Source: Girardinichthys multiradiatus (lineage: Eukaryota; Chordata; Actinopteri; Cyprinodontiformes; Goodeidae). Taken from it: DNA of 64,000 bases. The stretch covers positions 48,018,914 through 48,082,913 of the forward strand of contig NC_061794.1 of assembly GCF_021462225.1 (NCBI RefSeq), in the 5' to 3' direction. Below, piece by piece: positions 34,726 to 46,645 of the stretch (the first letter of the stretch is position 1; each line of letters starts with the position of its first letter). The notes beneath the pieces are model-generated. The model was not told where the DNA came from, searched no databases, and worked only from the letters and a program-made list of their open reading frames with translations. A program made the position numbers and the translations under genes.

Positions 34726-35800
34726 AAAGGCTTCTGCTTCGGACCAATTCAAGATCTGTCATAGATCCAGAAACACCCTGAGAGGACTGACGGGAGGAAA
34801 ACATCAGGAAAGGATGAATAAAAATAGTGAAGGATGAATGGAGATGAGAAGCTCCACCATCCACCCAGACTGACACAGGGATGTAAAGAAAAAAACCCAC
34901 AGCAGAGGGTTTTTCTCCTGAACAGAACCAGAAATGTTTCGAATCCAGAAAGTTCTGGGTTTATATTTTCTAAACAGACTGTCTTCCTTTTCTTTTTCGT
35001 CTTCTGAGGAGGAAATCCATCAGTGTTTGTTAGACGAGTCTAAATATGTGTTGTGCTCTCAGATGGTGTGTTGTAGCGCCCCCTGTTGATCAGTGGGATC
35101 ATATGAACCAAACCCATCCAGCAGCAGAGAGCAGGATCTCCTCTGGGCTGATTGAAGATGATCAACACCTCTTTAAACCCACCGTTTTCAAATGAAATCA
35201 ACACAACAGAGAGCAGTTAAAGTTTCTAGTCAGCTGGGAGTATTTAGACTGGATTCTGGTAGGAATATGAAATAATATTTTGCTCATTTTCCAAACAGAC
35301 CCTTCATATTTGAAAGTGTTTGTTTCTCTGTCATGTGTGACAGTGAAGGAAACTTTTCCAGCAGAAACAAACATGAGAGCTCACCTGAAACCACAGAAAG
35401 AGTAAATGGTTTAGCTCCCAGTTTGACCTGATGGTGGCAGCACCTTCTCACGGTTTGATCCGAAGTTCATGTTTTTCCGTTTGGGTTCAGCATCTCACTG
35501 CTGTTGATATTGTCTTAGATCAAGGAAATCAGAGCCAATGATGAATAAATCTTTTTAGGCTTTTTACACACCTTCAGCAGCGTGCCATAGCTATGAAGGT
35601 AGATTTATGAAAGTCTTACTTTTAGAACAAAGTAACTCAGAGTGAATCCATCCTTTTCCTCTGCTTGATCTGGGAAAATGTTGGGCCTTTATTTTGAAAG
35701 TCCAACACTTTTTATGTAAAGCCTGAAGGTTGAGCAGGTGAAGAAAATAATTTGGTGTCAAAGCTTTGATTTTGTTTCTGCATAAAAGTGCCAGAAAATC
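34726..35800. other. No gene recognised
   Basis: Sequence without ORFs or known repeats, apart from general richness in CAGAACC-type words. Confidence 0.4.
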
Positions 35801-36289
35801 CTTCAGGAGGAGGAAGGATGGGTTAGACCTCCTTCATGAGGAGGGATGGTGTAGACCTCCTTCATGAGGAGGAGGGATGGTGTAGACCTCCTTCATGAGG
35901 AGGAGGGATGGTGTAGACCTCCTTCATGAGGAGGAGGGATGGTGTAGACCTCCTTCATGAGGAGGGATGGTGTAGACCTCCTTCATGAGGAGGAGGGATG
36001 GTGTAGACCTCCTTCATGAGGAGGAGGGATGGTGTAGACCTCCTTCATGAGGAGGAGGGATGGTGTAGACCTTCTTCATGAGGAGGAGGGATGGGTTAGA
36101 CCTCCTTCATGAGGAGGGATGGTGTAGACCTCCTTCATGAGGAGGGATGGTGTAGACCTCCTTCATGAGGAGGAGGGATGGTGTAGACCTCCTTCATGAG
36201 GAGGAGGGATGGTGTAGACCTCCTTCATGAGGAGGGATGGTGTAGACCTCCTTCATGAGGAGGAGGGATGGTGTAGACCTCCTTCATGA
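35801..36289. repeat. Minisatellite of 28- and 31-bp units
   Basis: About 16 units of AGGAGG(AGG)GATGGTGTAGACCTCCTTCATG. Units are of two lengths, differing by one AGG triplet: after a variant first unit the order is S L L L S L L L L S S L L S L (S = 28 bp, L = 31 bp). CCTCCT...AGGAGG around each unit junction can fold as a 6-bp stem with a TCATG loop. Confidence 0.95.
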
Positions 36290-37090
36290 AATAAAATGTA
36301 ATATTTTGTTGGAACAAAGAAAACAGCGAATTATTGTGGGGCTGAAAAACCTGAAGCTTCCCAGATTCTGGGGTCAAAATCAGTCTGTTCCCAGCAACAA
36401 GAACCAGAACCAGAACTTTCTCTGAAGGTTCCTGTTATATTTAGCCAGGTTTATTGAATGGACCCTGCCCAAATTGGTTTTGGCCCGACTATCTATGCTA
36501 TTAAAATGAAGGCCAAAATGCCTAATAAGAAAATATTTTGTTTTGTGGCTAGCATTTTTAACTTGAAAATACATAAATTTGTCATTAAAAAATAACAAAA
36601 AGGGCCCAGAAGCATCAGCTCCATTCGCCCCAGGGCCACATTTGGATGGAGTCCAGTTCTGCACCATTCTGGTAATGAGCTATCCATTTGATTCTGTTGT
36701 GTTGAAGCAGACACGTCTGGAGCTGCCCAGCCCTGCTCTAGTCAGATCTAAAGGTTCTGATCAAAATCTGCAGGTTTGATTCAGCGACACTAAAACCAAC
36801 CTCAATAATGCAGATATCTAGAGATGGAACATTGGGTTGGATCCTTCACCCTGGAAAGGTTTGTTTTCCTCCAGGTTCTGATTCTAAACAAGAGTACAGC
36901 AGGTCTGCATTCACACGAACCACATCGTCTCCTTCGTCTCTTCTTTAGGAGATAAAATGCTCAGTTTGTGACTTTAGGTACAAACGGTAATCATAACAGA
37001 CAAACACAAAATGCACAACATGTTTAATAAATAAAAAGAAACTTTAAACTGAAGTTACAGCAGTTCAGCTCCTTTAAGGTTGGTGCAGAT
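36290..37090. other. Intergenic, no gene recognised
   Basis: Lies 3' of EDEM2. Small ORFs at 36380-36714 have no recognisable content. Confidence 0.4.
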
Positions 37091-37096
37091 TTTATT
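37091..37096 (-). terminator. edem2: EDEM2 poly(A) signal
   Basis: AATAAA on the minus strand (TTTATT on plus), 80 bp beyond the stop codon, giving a short 3' UTR of roughly 100 nt. Confidence 0.6.
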
Positions 37097-37175
37097 CACC
37101 CTGCAGGTCCCACGAAGCCCAGCCTTTCACAGAAAGGTCCACAGCCAGGTGTCATGTTACCTGTCCTGCTCCAGG

Positions 37176-40100
37176 TCAGGTGTTATCAGGGAACACCTGA
37201 CCTAGGACAGAGAGCCGGGCGCTGAACGGCTCAACGGGGCAGGACAGCGGAGGCGGAGTCTTCTTCTCTCCCGGCTTCAGAGCAATGCTCTCTGATTGGC
37301 TGGAGGGAGGGTCCTCCGTCTGACTGGCAGGCTGCTCTGATTGGCTGCTGGGCTGCGACAGGCTCAGCAGAATGTCGCGGAGCTCCTGGCGCTCCTGGGC
37401 GTGGCGGCTGCAACAGTGGAGCGCGGCCGGGTCCAGAGGATGGGCCTCCGTGTTGAAGATGAAACCCCCCGCCCCTAAAACACACTGCCCACTGTCCCCG
37501 CCCTCCTCCCAGGACTCGCCCCCCCCTGTTCCCCCGCCGTGCAGGAAGTGGGCGGGGTCAAAGAGCAGGTAGAGGTATTTAACGGTTTCAGCGAGGAAGA
37601 AGGACTCCATCCGGTTGTCCAGTTGATGATCCCTGAGATCTTTGACCTGCAGAAGGAAGAGGAGCTCATGTTGGAGCAGAACAACCTTCTTCGCCACAAA
37701 ACAGCAGAAGCTATTATTATGATATAAATGTGTTTTTATATTGTCAATGAATAAAAATCAGATTCAGCTTTCAAACAGGACTAATAACCTTTATGACCAG
37801 AGACGCATATGATGAAACCTGCAGTAAGGTGCTTTCTGGAGAAGACCAGCAGCAATAATGGAGAACATAAGCCAATCTGAGGAAAACCAGAATGAAGGTC
37901 CAACACGTTCTGTTCATCTGAGGTTTTTAAACTAGAGGAACCTAAACTGTTGCGACGCCCACTAGGTGGCAGTAGAGAACGTTCCCAGGAACAAAGTTCT
38001 GTGGTGGTTCTTCTACAATAGGTGGTCTGGTGGGGAGCAGCTGCTTCAGGCTTCATGAGAATAAGAAGTTAAACCTGAGCTGCAGCAGGTTTAACTTGTA
38101 GTGAACCACCTCAGCGTGGACCAGTGACTCCATTATTTCTGGACACATGAGACCCCAGGGATGTCATGTGACCTTCTGACTCACGCTGGCGTATCCGCAG
38201 GGCGTCTTGGCGATCTGCTCGATGGACTCGACGGCGTCGAGGCCAAACTGCAGGTAGGTGTGGTCCCCTGTGGCTCTGAACAGGTACATGGCGCTCTCTA
38301 TCAGCTCTGAAACGAACACAGATGATGGAGGGTTTGGATGAAATCTGTTTCTGACACATAGAAACAATTTAAAGTCATCCCAGCTTTTTAAACATCTCAG
38401 ATGTTCAATGCACATGGCATGGAGGTAAGGAACGATGAGAAGAACACAAAATATTGATGAAAATGTAAAGTTTCTCTTACAAGTTAAACATTTATAAAAA
38501 TGAAAGGATTAAATGATGAAACACTGAGGTCCCTGGACTCTGCTTTCAGATCTTTTAGTGAAGCATCCCAGAGGTCTCGTGGGTTGCAGAGATGGAGCGT
38601 GGACCTAGCATGTGTCTGTGTTGCTTGGCCATCACAAAGTCAGAGGCAGGATTGGACACACCGGCCCGTTGCCAGGGCTACAACCTCATACTCGGACCAG
38701 GCAGGCAGCTCAGCTGCAGCAACCCACATCCTGTCCTACTGCTGAGTGACCTTCAGCCAGAAGGATCTCTCCAAGCTGCTGCACGCCTCTAGATGTTCCA
38801 CAGTCAGACCGTTTGCATATGGGAAACAGGATGAACTGCACTCCCTGCTAGATCAGGGCTCCCACCTGGAGAGGAGAGCATGCAGCTGCGGACTCGGCTC
38901 TGCTGGTTGCTCAGCGACTGAAGAAGGTTTTTCAGGCTTCAGTTTTAAAGCAGAAACGTTATTATTATTTAGCTCTGGGAATGAGGAGGATGAAAAAGGC
39001 GTAATTATATGACTTAACAGAGTCTTATTGTGATCAGCTCGTCATGATCAGTGAAAATCATGACTGCACCAGCTGGTAAGGACACAAAGAGGACACTCCA
39101 CCATGTCCACCGCTCTGGTCGTCTGCAGCCTCCAAGCGTTTCCTCCTCCACAGAAAGGCTGAAACTGATGGTGGAGGAGCAGAAACCCCAATAAATGGAG
39201 CAAAACTAGGCAAACCGTGATGATAAAAGCATGTAGAAGTGAAACAATCAGTAAATCTACAATAAGAAAAAACATTATAGGAAAAAAATAGTTTGCATAA
39301 TTAATCTAATGTGGCTGAAGACTCCTGGATCTCACCTGGTCTCAGAGGGTATCCTTCTCTCTTGTCCACAGTGTAACCCTGAGTGATGCTGTAGAACTCA
39401 GGCAGACCTCCAAACTGTCTCCACACAGAATAATAGTTCTGGAAGGTTCTCGCGGCGCTGTCCAGGTTCCCCAGCAGAGACTGAAACACAGACAGACAGA
39501 TAAACTCTCAGCTCCACAGGTCTGACCTCAGGTCTGACCTCAGGTGTACCTACCTGCAGGCCGGGCCAAAACGCCTCCAGACTCTGGAACACCGGCATGG
39601 TGACGGTTCCTTTATGCATCTGGACCCACAGGTACCAGTCATCAAAGCGGGTATAGTTCTGAATGGCTCTATCGTATGCTGAGGAAACATCATGAGAGGA
39701 TGAAGCTGGTTTTCTGCAGGTTTAAATGGTTTCATGGTCAAACATCTCAGGAGGTTTCTGTCAGGATCTCCAGCATCCAGAACTTTACCACGGAACATGT
39801 CGAGAAGCTCCTCGTCCTCCAGCATGATGGCTCCTTTCACCAGATACTCAAAGTAAGAGTCGACTCCGGCACCGATCCCAGCATCCTGGGCCACCCACTT
39901 CTTGGTCACGATGTCGATGTGGTTCCCCACCTGAACAGGTACAGAAACGGGTCAGTCCAAACGGTCCAAGTCAACCCACTTTTCTTTACATTTAGCGTCT
40001 TCTAACCTTCTAAAGTGCTCTGTAGCAACAGTTCTCCAGGTTTCTGAAGGTTCCTTTGGACTTTAAGGTCAACTTTAAAAGACTAAAGAAAAACTCTGGA

Positions 40101-43100
40101 AAACCTTCAGAAAGCCTGAAGAACTACTGATCAAGAGCTCTTTAATAAGGTTAAAAGACATTCTGGCTGCTTGGATGGAAAATAGAACAGAACAGAATCT
40201 GGGCCCAAACCGCCTTTGTGTTTCTGGTACTGGATGATAAGGTCGGGGTTCAGAGTTACCAGGCCGATGTCAGATCTGGTCTTCCACAGAGCAGTCAGGG
40301 CTCGGCGAGCTGCATTCTCAAACGTCGGGTCTCCGGTTAATCGACTCAATGCAGCGAACTCCAGGATGAAGGTTCCGACGCCGGCGGTGCAGGTGACGGG
40401 CGTCTCGGTGGGACTGACGCCGTGCATCAGGTTCACCGTCCCGTACGGCATCCCGGTGGGCGTCTCAAACGCTGGAAACATTCAGACGAGTTACCTTCAG
40501 GACACAACCACACCTACCAGCTACAGGTTGCAGAAACAGAACCTCTAACTGGTTTCAGGTCCAGTCTTACAACCTCTGGACGCTCTGAGGAGATTTATGT
40601 CCTGGGAAGTTTCAGGTAAAACTGAACATGGAGGACGTTGACCTCTCAAGGTCTTTTTCAGAGCAGACATTCTGACTGGAAATCAGAAGACAGGTTCATG
40701 ATTGTCATGGACGCCTGGATTTCACTTCTTCACCCAGTTATCTGTGGAGAACCCACTAAAATCTGACCAGTACCACTGCTCTGGTTCTGTTTCATGTCAA
40801 AGTGTCTGCTCTGGAATACTCCATCCATGCTCTCCTGCATGTTTTAGATATTTCCCGCTTCAACACACCACCTTCAGAGGAACCCATCACCTTAACAGCT
40901 TCATGGAGGTGAAAAGGTTCTGTTGGAAAACCCAGACCTGTCCAGAACAGAACAGAATCCCCAGATGGCTCCCATCCCAGGGCGCCATCCAGAAACTTAA
41001 AGATGGACGGGTAATTTCACGTCAGAACCTTCTCTTCTGGAGCAGAAGGCTGTAGAGATACAACCTTCTTGGTCACGGGAGAACACCCGAACACTGAAGT
41101 GCTCAGCTTAGAGCCCCCTCCCATCAGAACCAGAGCAGGAGAGAGTCCAGTACTCTTACTGGGAGTTGGGTTCCAGAGCTCAAGCTGTCTGGGGAGGTGG
41201 AACCAGCAACATCCAGTTAATCTGACCCAGACCAGCAATAGGACGAGAATCCTGGACCCTCCCATTTCTGTAGTACTGCACTAGGGAGGTCTGGATATTC
41301 TGCAGAACCGTAGTAATGACCCGTCAGCTTGAACCAGGTGTGGTGAAGTATGGAAAACATGCAGGACTCTGAGGACCAACTGGGTTTGGACCAGGAGGAG
41401 GCATGTCATCTAAAAATGAAACCATAATTAACAGGTCCCACGAGGAATAAAATCTTTGCTTTGAGTCCGGAAGGATTTCCCAGAACCTCCAACAGTCGGA
41501 GCTCTTTTCTTTCTTCATTCCAGGTCAAACCTGATGGTTTCGGATTGTTGGTGGAAGGATTAGAATTTATTTCTCCTTGTTTCAGTACCAGCTAAAAGGT
41601 TTATTTCAGTGGTTGATCCAAAGGTTCCCTGTTCTGCATAGTTCTGCAGGAAAGATGGGTCCAGGTTGAGCTTCTGATTTACATGAAACCTGCATGTTGT
41701 TTCCGGTCAGAACTCTGCAGAACTCAATTTGCTCAATTTGTGGCAAAAAGCAGGAGCTGCCCGGCCCACTGCAGCTTTCTGAACTAATGGACAGTTTTCA
41801 CTGTAAATGTGAACATGAAGAAAACCAGAAGCCCGTTTGGACTCTGTGAGGATATCCGTACCCGGCAGCAGTTTTCTGGCTGCATCCTGGGCCATCCTCA
41901 GCAGTGGTCCTGAACAGGGCCAGCCCGGCTCCAGCTCCATCCCGGACCGACCCGCCAGCAGGTGAGCTGACAGCAGACCACCCACAACTAACCAAAAGAA
42001 CAAAAAAAAAACAGTTTAACTCATAATCCTCCCATCAGAACCAGAACCAGAACCACAGCCCCGTTTCACCTCTAATGTTGGTTTCAAACACGGATGCATT
42101 GACGTCGATGTCGAAGTCTACAGTGTCCTGGAGGAGCGACGCCACCCGCTGGAACTCGGTCCGGTTTCCCAGAACCTTCATGAGGAGAACATTGAAATGT
42201 CACTTTTCTTCCCCAACATGTGGTCTCGAATCGGATCTGAGCGCTGCAGATCCATTACTTCAGGAAAACTCTTCTACTTTAACAGAATTCAGTAAAAACA
42301 GGCGTTGGTTCTGACCAGCAGCGTGTCGAGGGCGTCGATCAGAGTCAGAGAGAAACTAAAGGCACAAAAACACAAACATGGACTTTATTTTCTTCCATAG
42401 AGATGAGAGAAAAACAACATTCATTTACTCTGTGCTGTTTAACTAATGAATAAACCACAAATAAAGTCCAAAACATCACTAACAATGAAACCGTTCAAAC
42501 CGGTTCTTTACATCCAAGCACAAACTGTCTGGGCGTGGCCTCACCTGCCCCAGGTGTCCTGTCCGTCACAGGTGAGTGGGCGGAGCTCATCGTAGGGGAA
42601 GGCGTTGTTGAGGTAACTGTTGTAGGCGTGGTAGAACATGGACCTGATGCGCTGTCTGCAGGTTAGATCCAAAACAAGAAAGCTGTTGCTGTAAGACCAA
42701 ATATCAGACTTCCTACATGTAGCTTCCGGGTCGTTACAGAACCGGGTCAGTGTTCCAGATCTGCAGCTGCACGCATCAGGCTGGGTGAATTCACACAAAC
42801 ACGTAATGTTCTACAGATCTCATATTCATGTTTATAATAATATTATTTCTGTCTCTTTTTAATGCTTGTACCGTGATCAGACAAGCACACCTTTTCTCTG
42901 CTCTTCATAACCAGAAGATGATTGACCCGGGTCAATAGGTCGGCCAGAACATAAACGAGATCAGTTTCACATGAAAAATGTGCCAGAAAAATAAATAAAA
43001 CAATGAAGGACTCTAATGCAAGATGTCAAATATTTAACTGATTTCACTGATACGAGAAAACATAAAACATCTGCAAGTTTCTTTCTGAGCAGAAAAGATA

Positions 43101-44061
43101 AAGAAACTTTTAGGATTATTTCAAAGATCTGGAGCAAAAAGAAAAGCTCAGTTTGACCCGATTCTGTTTTCACATTTGGATCCAGAATCATAAATACCAG
43201 GACCAAGTGACTGGTTCCATCTTCAGTATTAAAGAACAAATGATGAGTCGGACATCCTGCAGTTGCGTGATGCTGTGGAACAAACTGAGTCCGGTCTTTA
43301 AATGAGACAAAGAAGCTGGCGTGTAAATAATATTTCTACAGTAGAACACAGAAAAATTATTCAATTTTTGATTTCTAGTGTAAAGTGTGTAGTTCAAGTT
43401 TCAGCAGAGATAATTCTGAAAACTTTCTGTGAAAACATTGTCTGAATGTATGTTAGCTGCAGTTTGTCCCGGTGCCGATCCATTTCTAAAGGCTGGAAAT
43501 TTAACGGGCTCTAAAACACAGCCTTGGGGAACCCCTGATAAACAGACGATACCGGCTTATAGGTCCCGGGTGGCGGATGCCCAGCTCCAGCAGTGGTTAG
43601 AGGTTGACATGTTGGGAGTCCATCACAGAGACACATGGGACAGACAACCATGGTCATTCACTTCTAAGAGCAACTTAGCAAGACCAGTTGGACCAACTTG
43701 CACGTTTTTGGACCGAGAGAGGAAGCTCGAGTACCCGGAGAGAACCCTGGCATACAGGAACATGCAAACTTACAACAGAACCAGCAAACAAGACCAGAAC
43801 AGGGAACCAGGGGAGAACCAAACAGATGGAAATGAGCCCTGACCCTTGTTACTCTGCATTATTACCGGAAACCTGTGATTGTTCTGGTTCTTCTCTGACC
43901 TGGAGGCTCCTGCTGTGGACCAACCCGCTGTTAGACAGTCTCACCTGCACAAACACCTGTCCTGCTTACCTGACAGCCGCCATCTGCTCCTCTGAGAACC
44001 GACGAGCCGCCGCATCGCTCAGCAACCACAGCAGCAGCGCCGCGCAGACGGGAGCGCGCAT
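37176..44061 (-). CDS. edem2: EDEM2, ER degradation-enhancing alpha-mannosidase-like protein 2
   Basis: GH47-family mannosidase of the ER lumen; in mammals it makes the first mannose cut that commits misfolded glycoproteins to ER-associated degradation. Coding exons (minus): 43970-44061, 42545-42655, 42316-42355, 42070-42175, 41862-41987, 40260-40471, 39789-39930, 39554-39678, 39336-39480, 38185-38306, 37176-37646. All joints have GT-AG introns and matching phases; the product is 563 aa (human about 578). Signal peptide: [21 protein letters not shown]47 motifs run in order: [114 protein letters not shown] and FIFNTEAHP. Sequons NRT, NAS and NYT are present. Cys543, 21 residues from the end, aligns with human Cys558, reported to bind TXNDC11. 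Confidence 0.97.
43590..43800 (-). mobile_element. Decayed SINE in EDEM2 intron 1
   Basis: TGGGACAGACAACCATGGTCATTCAC, TTTTTGGACCGAGAGAGGAAG, CTCGAGTACCCGGAGAGAACCC and GGAACATGCAAAC follow the body of the same fish SINE type as at 46190-46420, more diverged and without a recognisable tRNA head. Confidence 0.7.
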
Positions 44062-44280
44062 GGACGCGGACAGGTGGACAGACAGGTGGACACGGAGACA
44101 GAAAGTCCACCTTCGACCTGAAGAACGAGACAACTGCTGCTGAGGTTCTGCTGTCAGGAAGCAGGAAGTTGCCGACGCACGCGTGCGTCATCTCAGTGCG
44201 CTGACGCCCGGTGAAACGTTTTCATTGGACGAGCTCCGTACGCCAACAAGCCGCCATATTGTAGAGGGCAACAGAGCCTT
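44062..44280 (-). promoter_or_regulatory. edem2: EDEM2 5' region, CpG-rich promoter
   Basis: Directly upstream of the EDEM2 start the sequence is CpG-rich, unlike its surroundings. It holds a perfect 16-bp palindrome GACGCACGCGTGCGTC (44174-44189), a CCAAT box on the minus strand (ATTGG at 44224-44228) and a YY1-like GCCGCCATATTG (about 44251-44262). No TATA box is seen. A perfect ER-stress element (CCAAT-N9-CCACG) is not visible. Confidence 0.6.
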
Positions 44281-44869
44281 AAAGGGATAGTTCATGTTTA
44301 AAAGTGGGGTTAAACAGAGAATAGTTCTCCAGTTAACAGTTAGACCAAGGCCAAAACATCACCAATTTAATATTTATAGATAAATGATTCCTGAAAGAGC
44401 GAGCCCATGGTCCTCAGCATTCTCCTTAGAAAATCCTTCAGGTTCCAAAAATAACACGTTTTCAGACAGTGTTTCTGATAAAAACATTAAAAACTTTATC
44501 AGGACTATCGCATTAATTTGGATGTTTACTCAGACTAAAAAACCCCAAAAAACAGACGCAATCCTTCCTGCATCAGTTTCTATGAATTAAACTTCATAAG
44601 GCCTTTCAGTGACACCATCAAACCTGATTAAATTACAGTTTAGGACTGCACTTTGACACCTGTGTTCTGGGTCTAGGGTGTTGGGACGAAGTCTCAGCAA
44701 ACCATCAGAGGTTTGCTGATTGTTGAATATTTGACTGTATTGATTTTTGCTGAGTTATAAATAGGAGACACATTGAATAGAATACAACAGCAAACACACA
44801 GGAACAAAAATCAGTTTTCTCTTTAAAGCAAGTTAAAAGCCTGTTTTATTCCTTAAAAGCAACATTTTG

Positions 44870-44871
<2 letters not shown>
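44281..44871. other. Intergenic between EDEM2 and lectin gene
   Basis: No ORF or repeat recognised apart from short unsupported frames. Confidence 0.4.
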
Positions 44872-44921
<50 letters not shown>

Positions 44922-45020
44922 AGGTAAGGTAAATTTATTTATAAAGCGCTTTTCAGTAACAAGACACTCAAAGCGCTGTACATACAATTACAATACAATC
45001 ACAGATACAGACACAGAAAA
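44872..45020 (-). mobile_element. (TA)n plus LINE/SINE tail with (ACCTT)n end
   Basis: (AT)n at 44872-44916, then AAGGT x3 (44916-44930), then TTTATTTATAAAGCGCTTTTC and AAAGCGCTGTACATAC. Read on the minus strand this is a 3' tail with paired GCGCTTT motifs ending in (ACCTT)n, typical of fish LINE or SINE ends. Confidence 0.6.
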
Positions 45021-46189
45021 ACAAATCAAATGATACTACAATCGTTCTAAGAAATCTAAAAATCTCTGGTCAATATTACAATAATACAGAAAACATTAAT
45101 AATCCTTTGGGTTTTACTGGTAAGAGCTGGTTCTAAACCAATCTTTCTAAAGAGGTAATTATATCATTAAGTCCTCTATGTAGGGGAAAGCATATTCTGC
45201 TAAGAGAGAATGATCATTGGGTTCGCTGGTATAATGCAGTTGTAGTCCCATAATAACTGTCATTTGCATCCATTGAAATTCAACTAAGCAATCACTGAGT
45301 TGTAACTAAGGAAGATGAGTCACTGGTGTGAAAACAGCTTTTGTTCAAATTTTTTAAGAAACTAGTAATATTTTCCTTTCACTGGTAAATCTAAAAATCT
45401 ATGAAAAGGAGAAGAAAGGAAGAAATGAAATCCACATTTAGGTAAAAATAAGGAGCATGGGAAAGCAACACACATAAGCAAAGATTTTGCAGGGGCATGG
45501 TGGACTCGTGAGGGTGCCAATATTTAAGTATGATCATGTGTGCAAAGAATTAGACTGTCAACACTGACGAAGGTGCCATTGTCCTTGAAAAAGAGATGGA
45601 AGTTTTATCAAATGGCCATAAAGTTCAGTTCACAGATGAGGGGGGTTTGCTGGGGCAGAGCATCGTGTTTACAGAACATCCAGGAGAAACGTTTGGATAA
45701 GAAGCCTGTGAAGGCCATATCGGGGAGTTGAGAGACCAGGTGACCAAATCCATAATGAACAAATTAGGAGGATATGCGAACAGAGGCTCTAAGAAAAACA
45801 GACAAAAAGCTGAAGGAGGGCAAAAAATGGGGGAGGATCAAGGAGAGAGTGGAAAAGCGTCTGACCCCACCGAGAGCAGAAGAGAAGCGAGAGACCAAGA
45901 GAGACACAGAGATACAGTGGCAATATATATATATATATATATATATATGGGGGATAACTTTGGCCTGCATTGGCCTGCGTTCTCCTGGGCCATACAGTAG
46001 GGCTGCAAGATCACATATCTGAAGCAATTAAAATTTTTTAGTTTTCAATCATTTTAATATGTTTTTAAAAATTAAATAGGATTTAGAAGACCTCGTAATC
46101 AAAGATTTGTCAGAATGACGCAAATCTTCCTCAGTTCCTGTTTTTTGTTGACAATGAAGAGTTTAAGTAAAAGTCAGTTAGTCATTTTT
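45021..46189. other. No gene recognised
   Basis: Includes a (TA)n run at 45923-45948 and purine-rich sequence at 45740-45915. Overlapping ORFs there (45728-46022) reflect composition bias. Confidence 0.4.
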
Positions 46190-46420
46190 TACTGCTTATT
46201 CTATAGTGGGTCGCAGGGTAGCCGGTGCAATTTAGAGTGACCAATTAACCGAACAGGCATGTCTTTGGACTGTGGGAGGAAGCAGGAGTACCTGGTGAGA
46301 ACCCACACAGGCACAGGGAGAACATGCAAACTCCATGCAGAAAGACCCCTGGCCAGGAATCGAACCCAGGACCTTCTTGCTGCAAAGCAACAGTGCTACC
46401 AACTGCACCACTGTGCAGCC
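46190..46420 (-). mobile_element. tRNA-derived SINE
   Basis: On the minus strand the head GGCTGCACAGTGGTGCAGTT (from 46420) begins a tRNA-like region with an intact B box GGTTCGATTCC (complement of 46356-46366). It is followed by the usual SINE body (GGAGTTTGCATGTTCTCCC, CCTCCCACAGTCCAAAGACA, CACTCTAAATTGC in reverse complement). This is a very common fish SINE. Confidence 0.88.
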
Positions 46421-46645
46421 TTTTAATTAAAAGTACTCTGGGTAATATGTGCAGGGAAGTAAAGAAGCTACTGGTGAAAACCTCTTTGAGCGACAGAGCC
46501 CCCCCGTGTGTCTATGTGTGTGTGTGTGTGTTTAAATCACATAAATATTACAGATGGATAAAATGGCAGGAAGATAATCACTAACTAAAAGCACAAAACA
46601 ACCAAACAGCCTTTGCGGCAAGGTCTTGTTCTCCCAAACTAACGT

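Noticed and set aside
37539..37727. Plus ORFs over the last EDEM2 exon
   Set aside because: Shadow frames of a verified coding exon on the opposite strand.
43429..44143. ORFs of 137 and 151 codons on plus across EDEM2 intron 1 and exon 1
   Set aside because: They overlap a SINE relic and the antisense of the EDEM2 signal-peptide exon.
44204..44228. ER-stress response element in the EDEM2 promoter
   Set aside because: The segment CGGTG then ATTGG has the wrong pentamer and a 10-nt spacer, so it is not a match to CCAAT-N9-CCACG.
46324..46584. 86-codon plus ORF with CKATVLPTAP
   Set aside because: It is the antisense reading of the tRNA-derived SINE.
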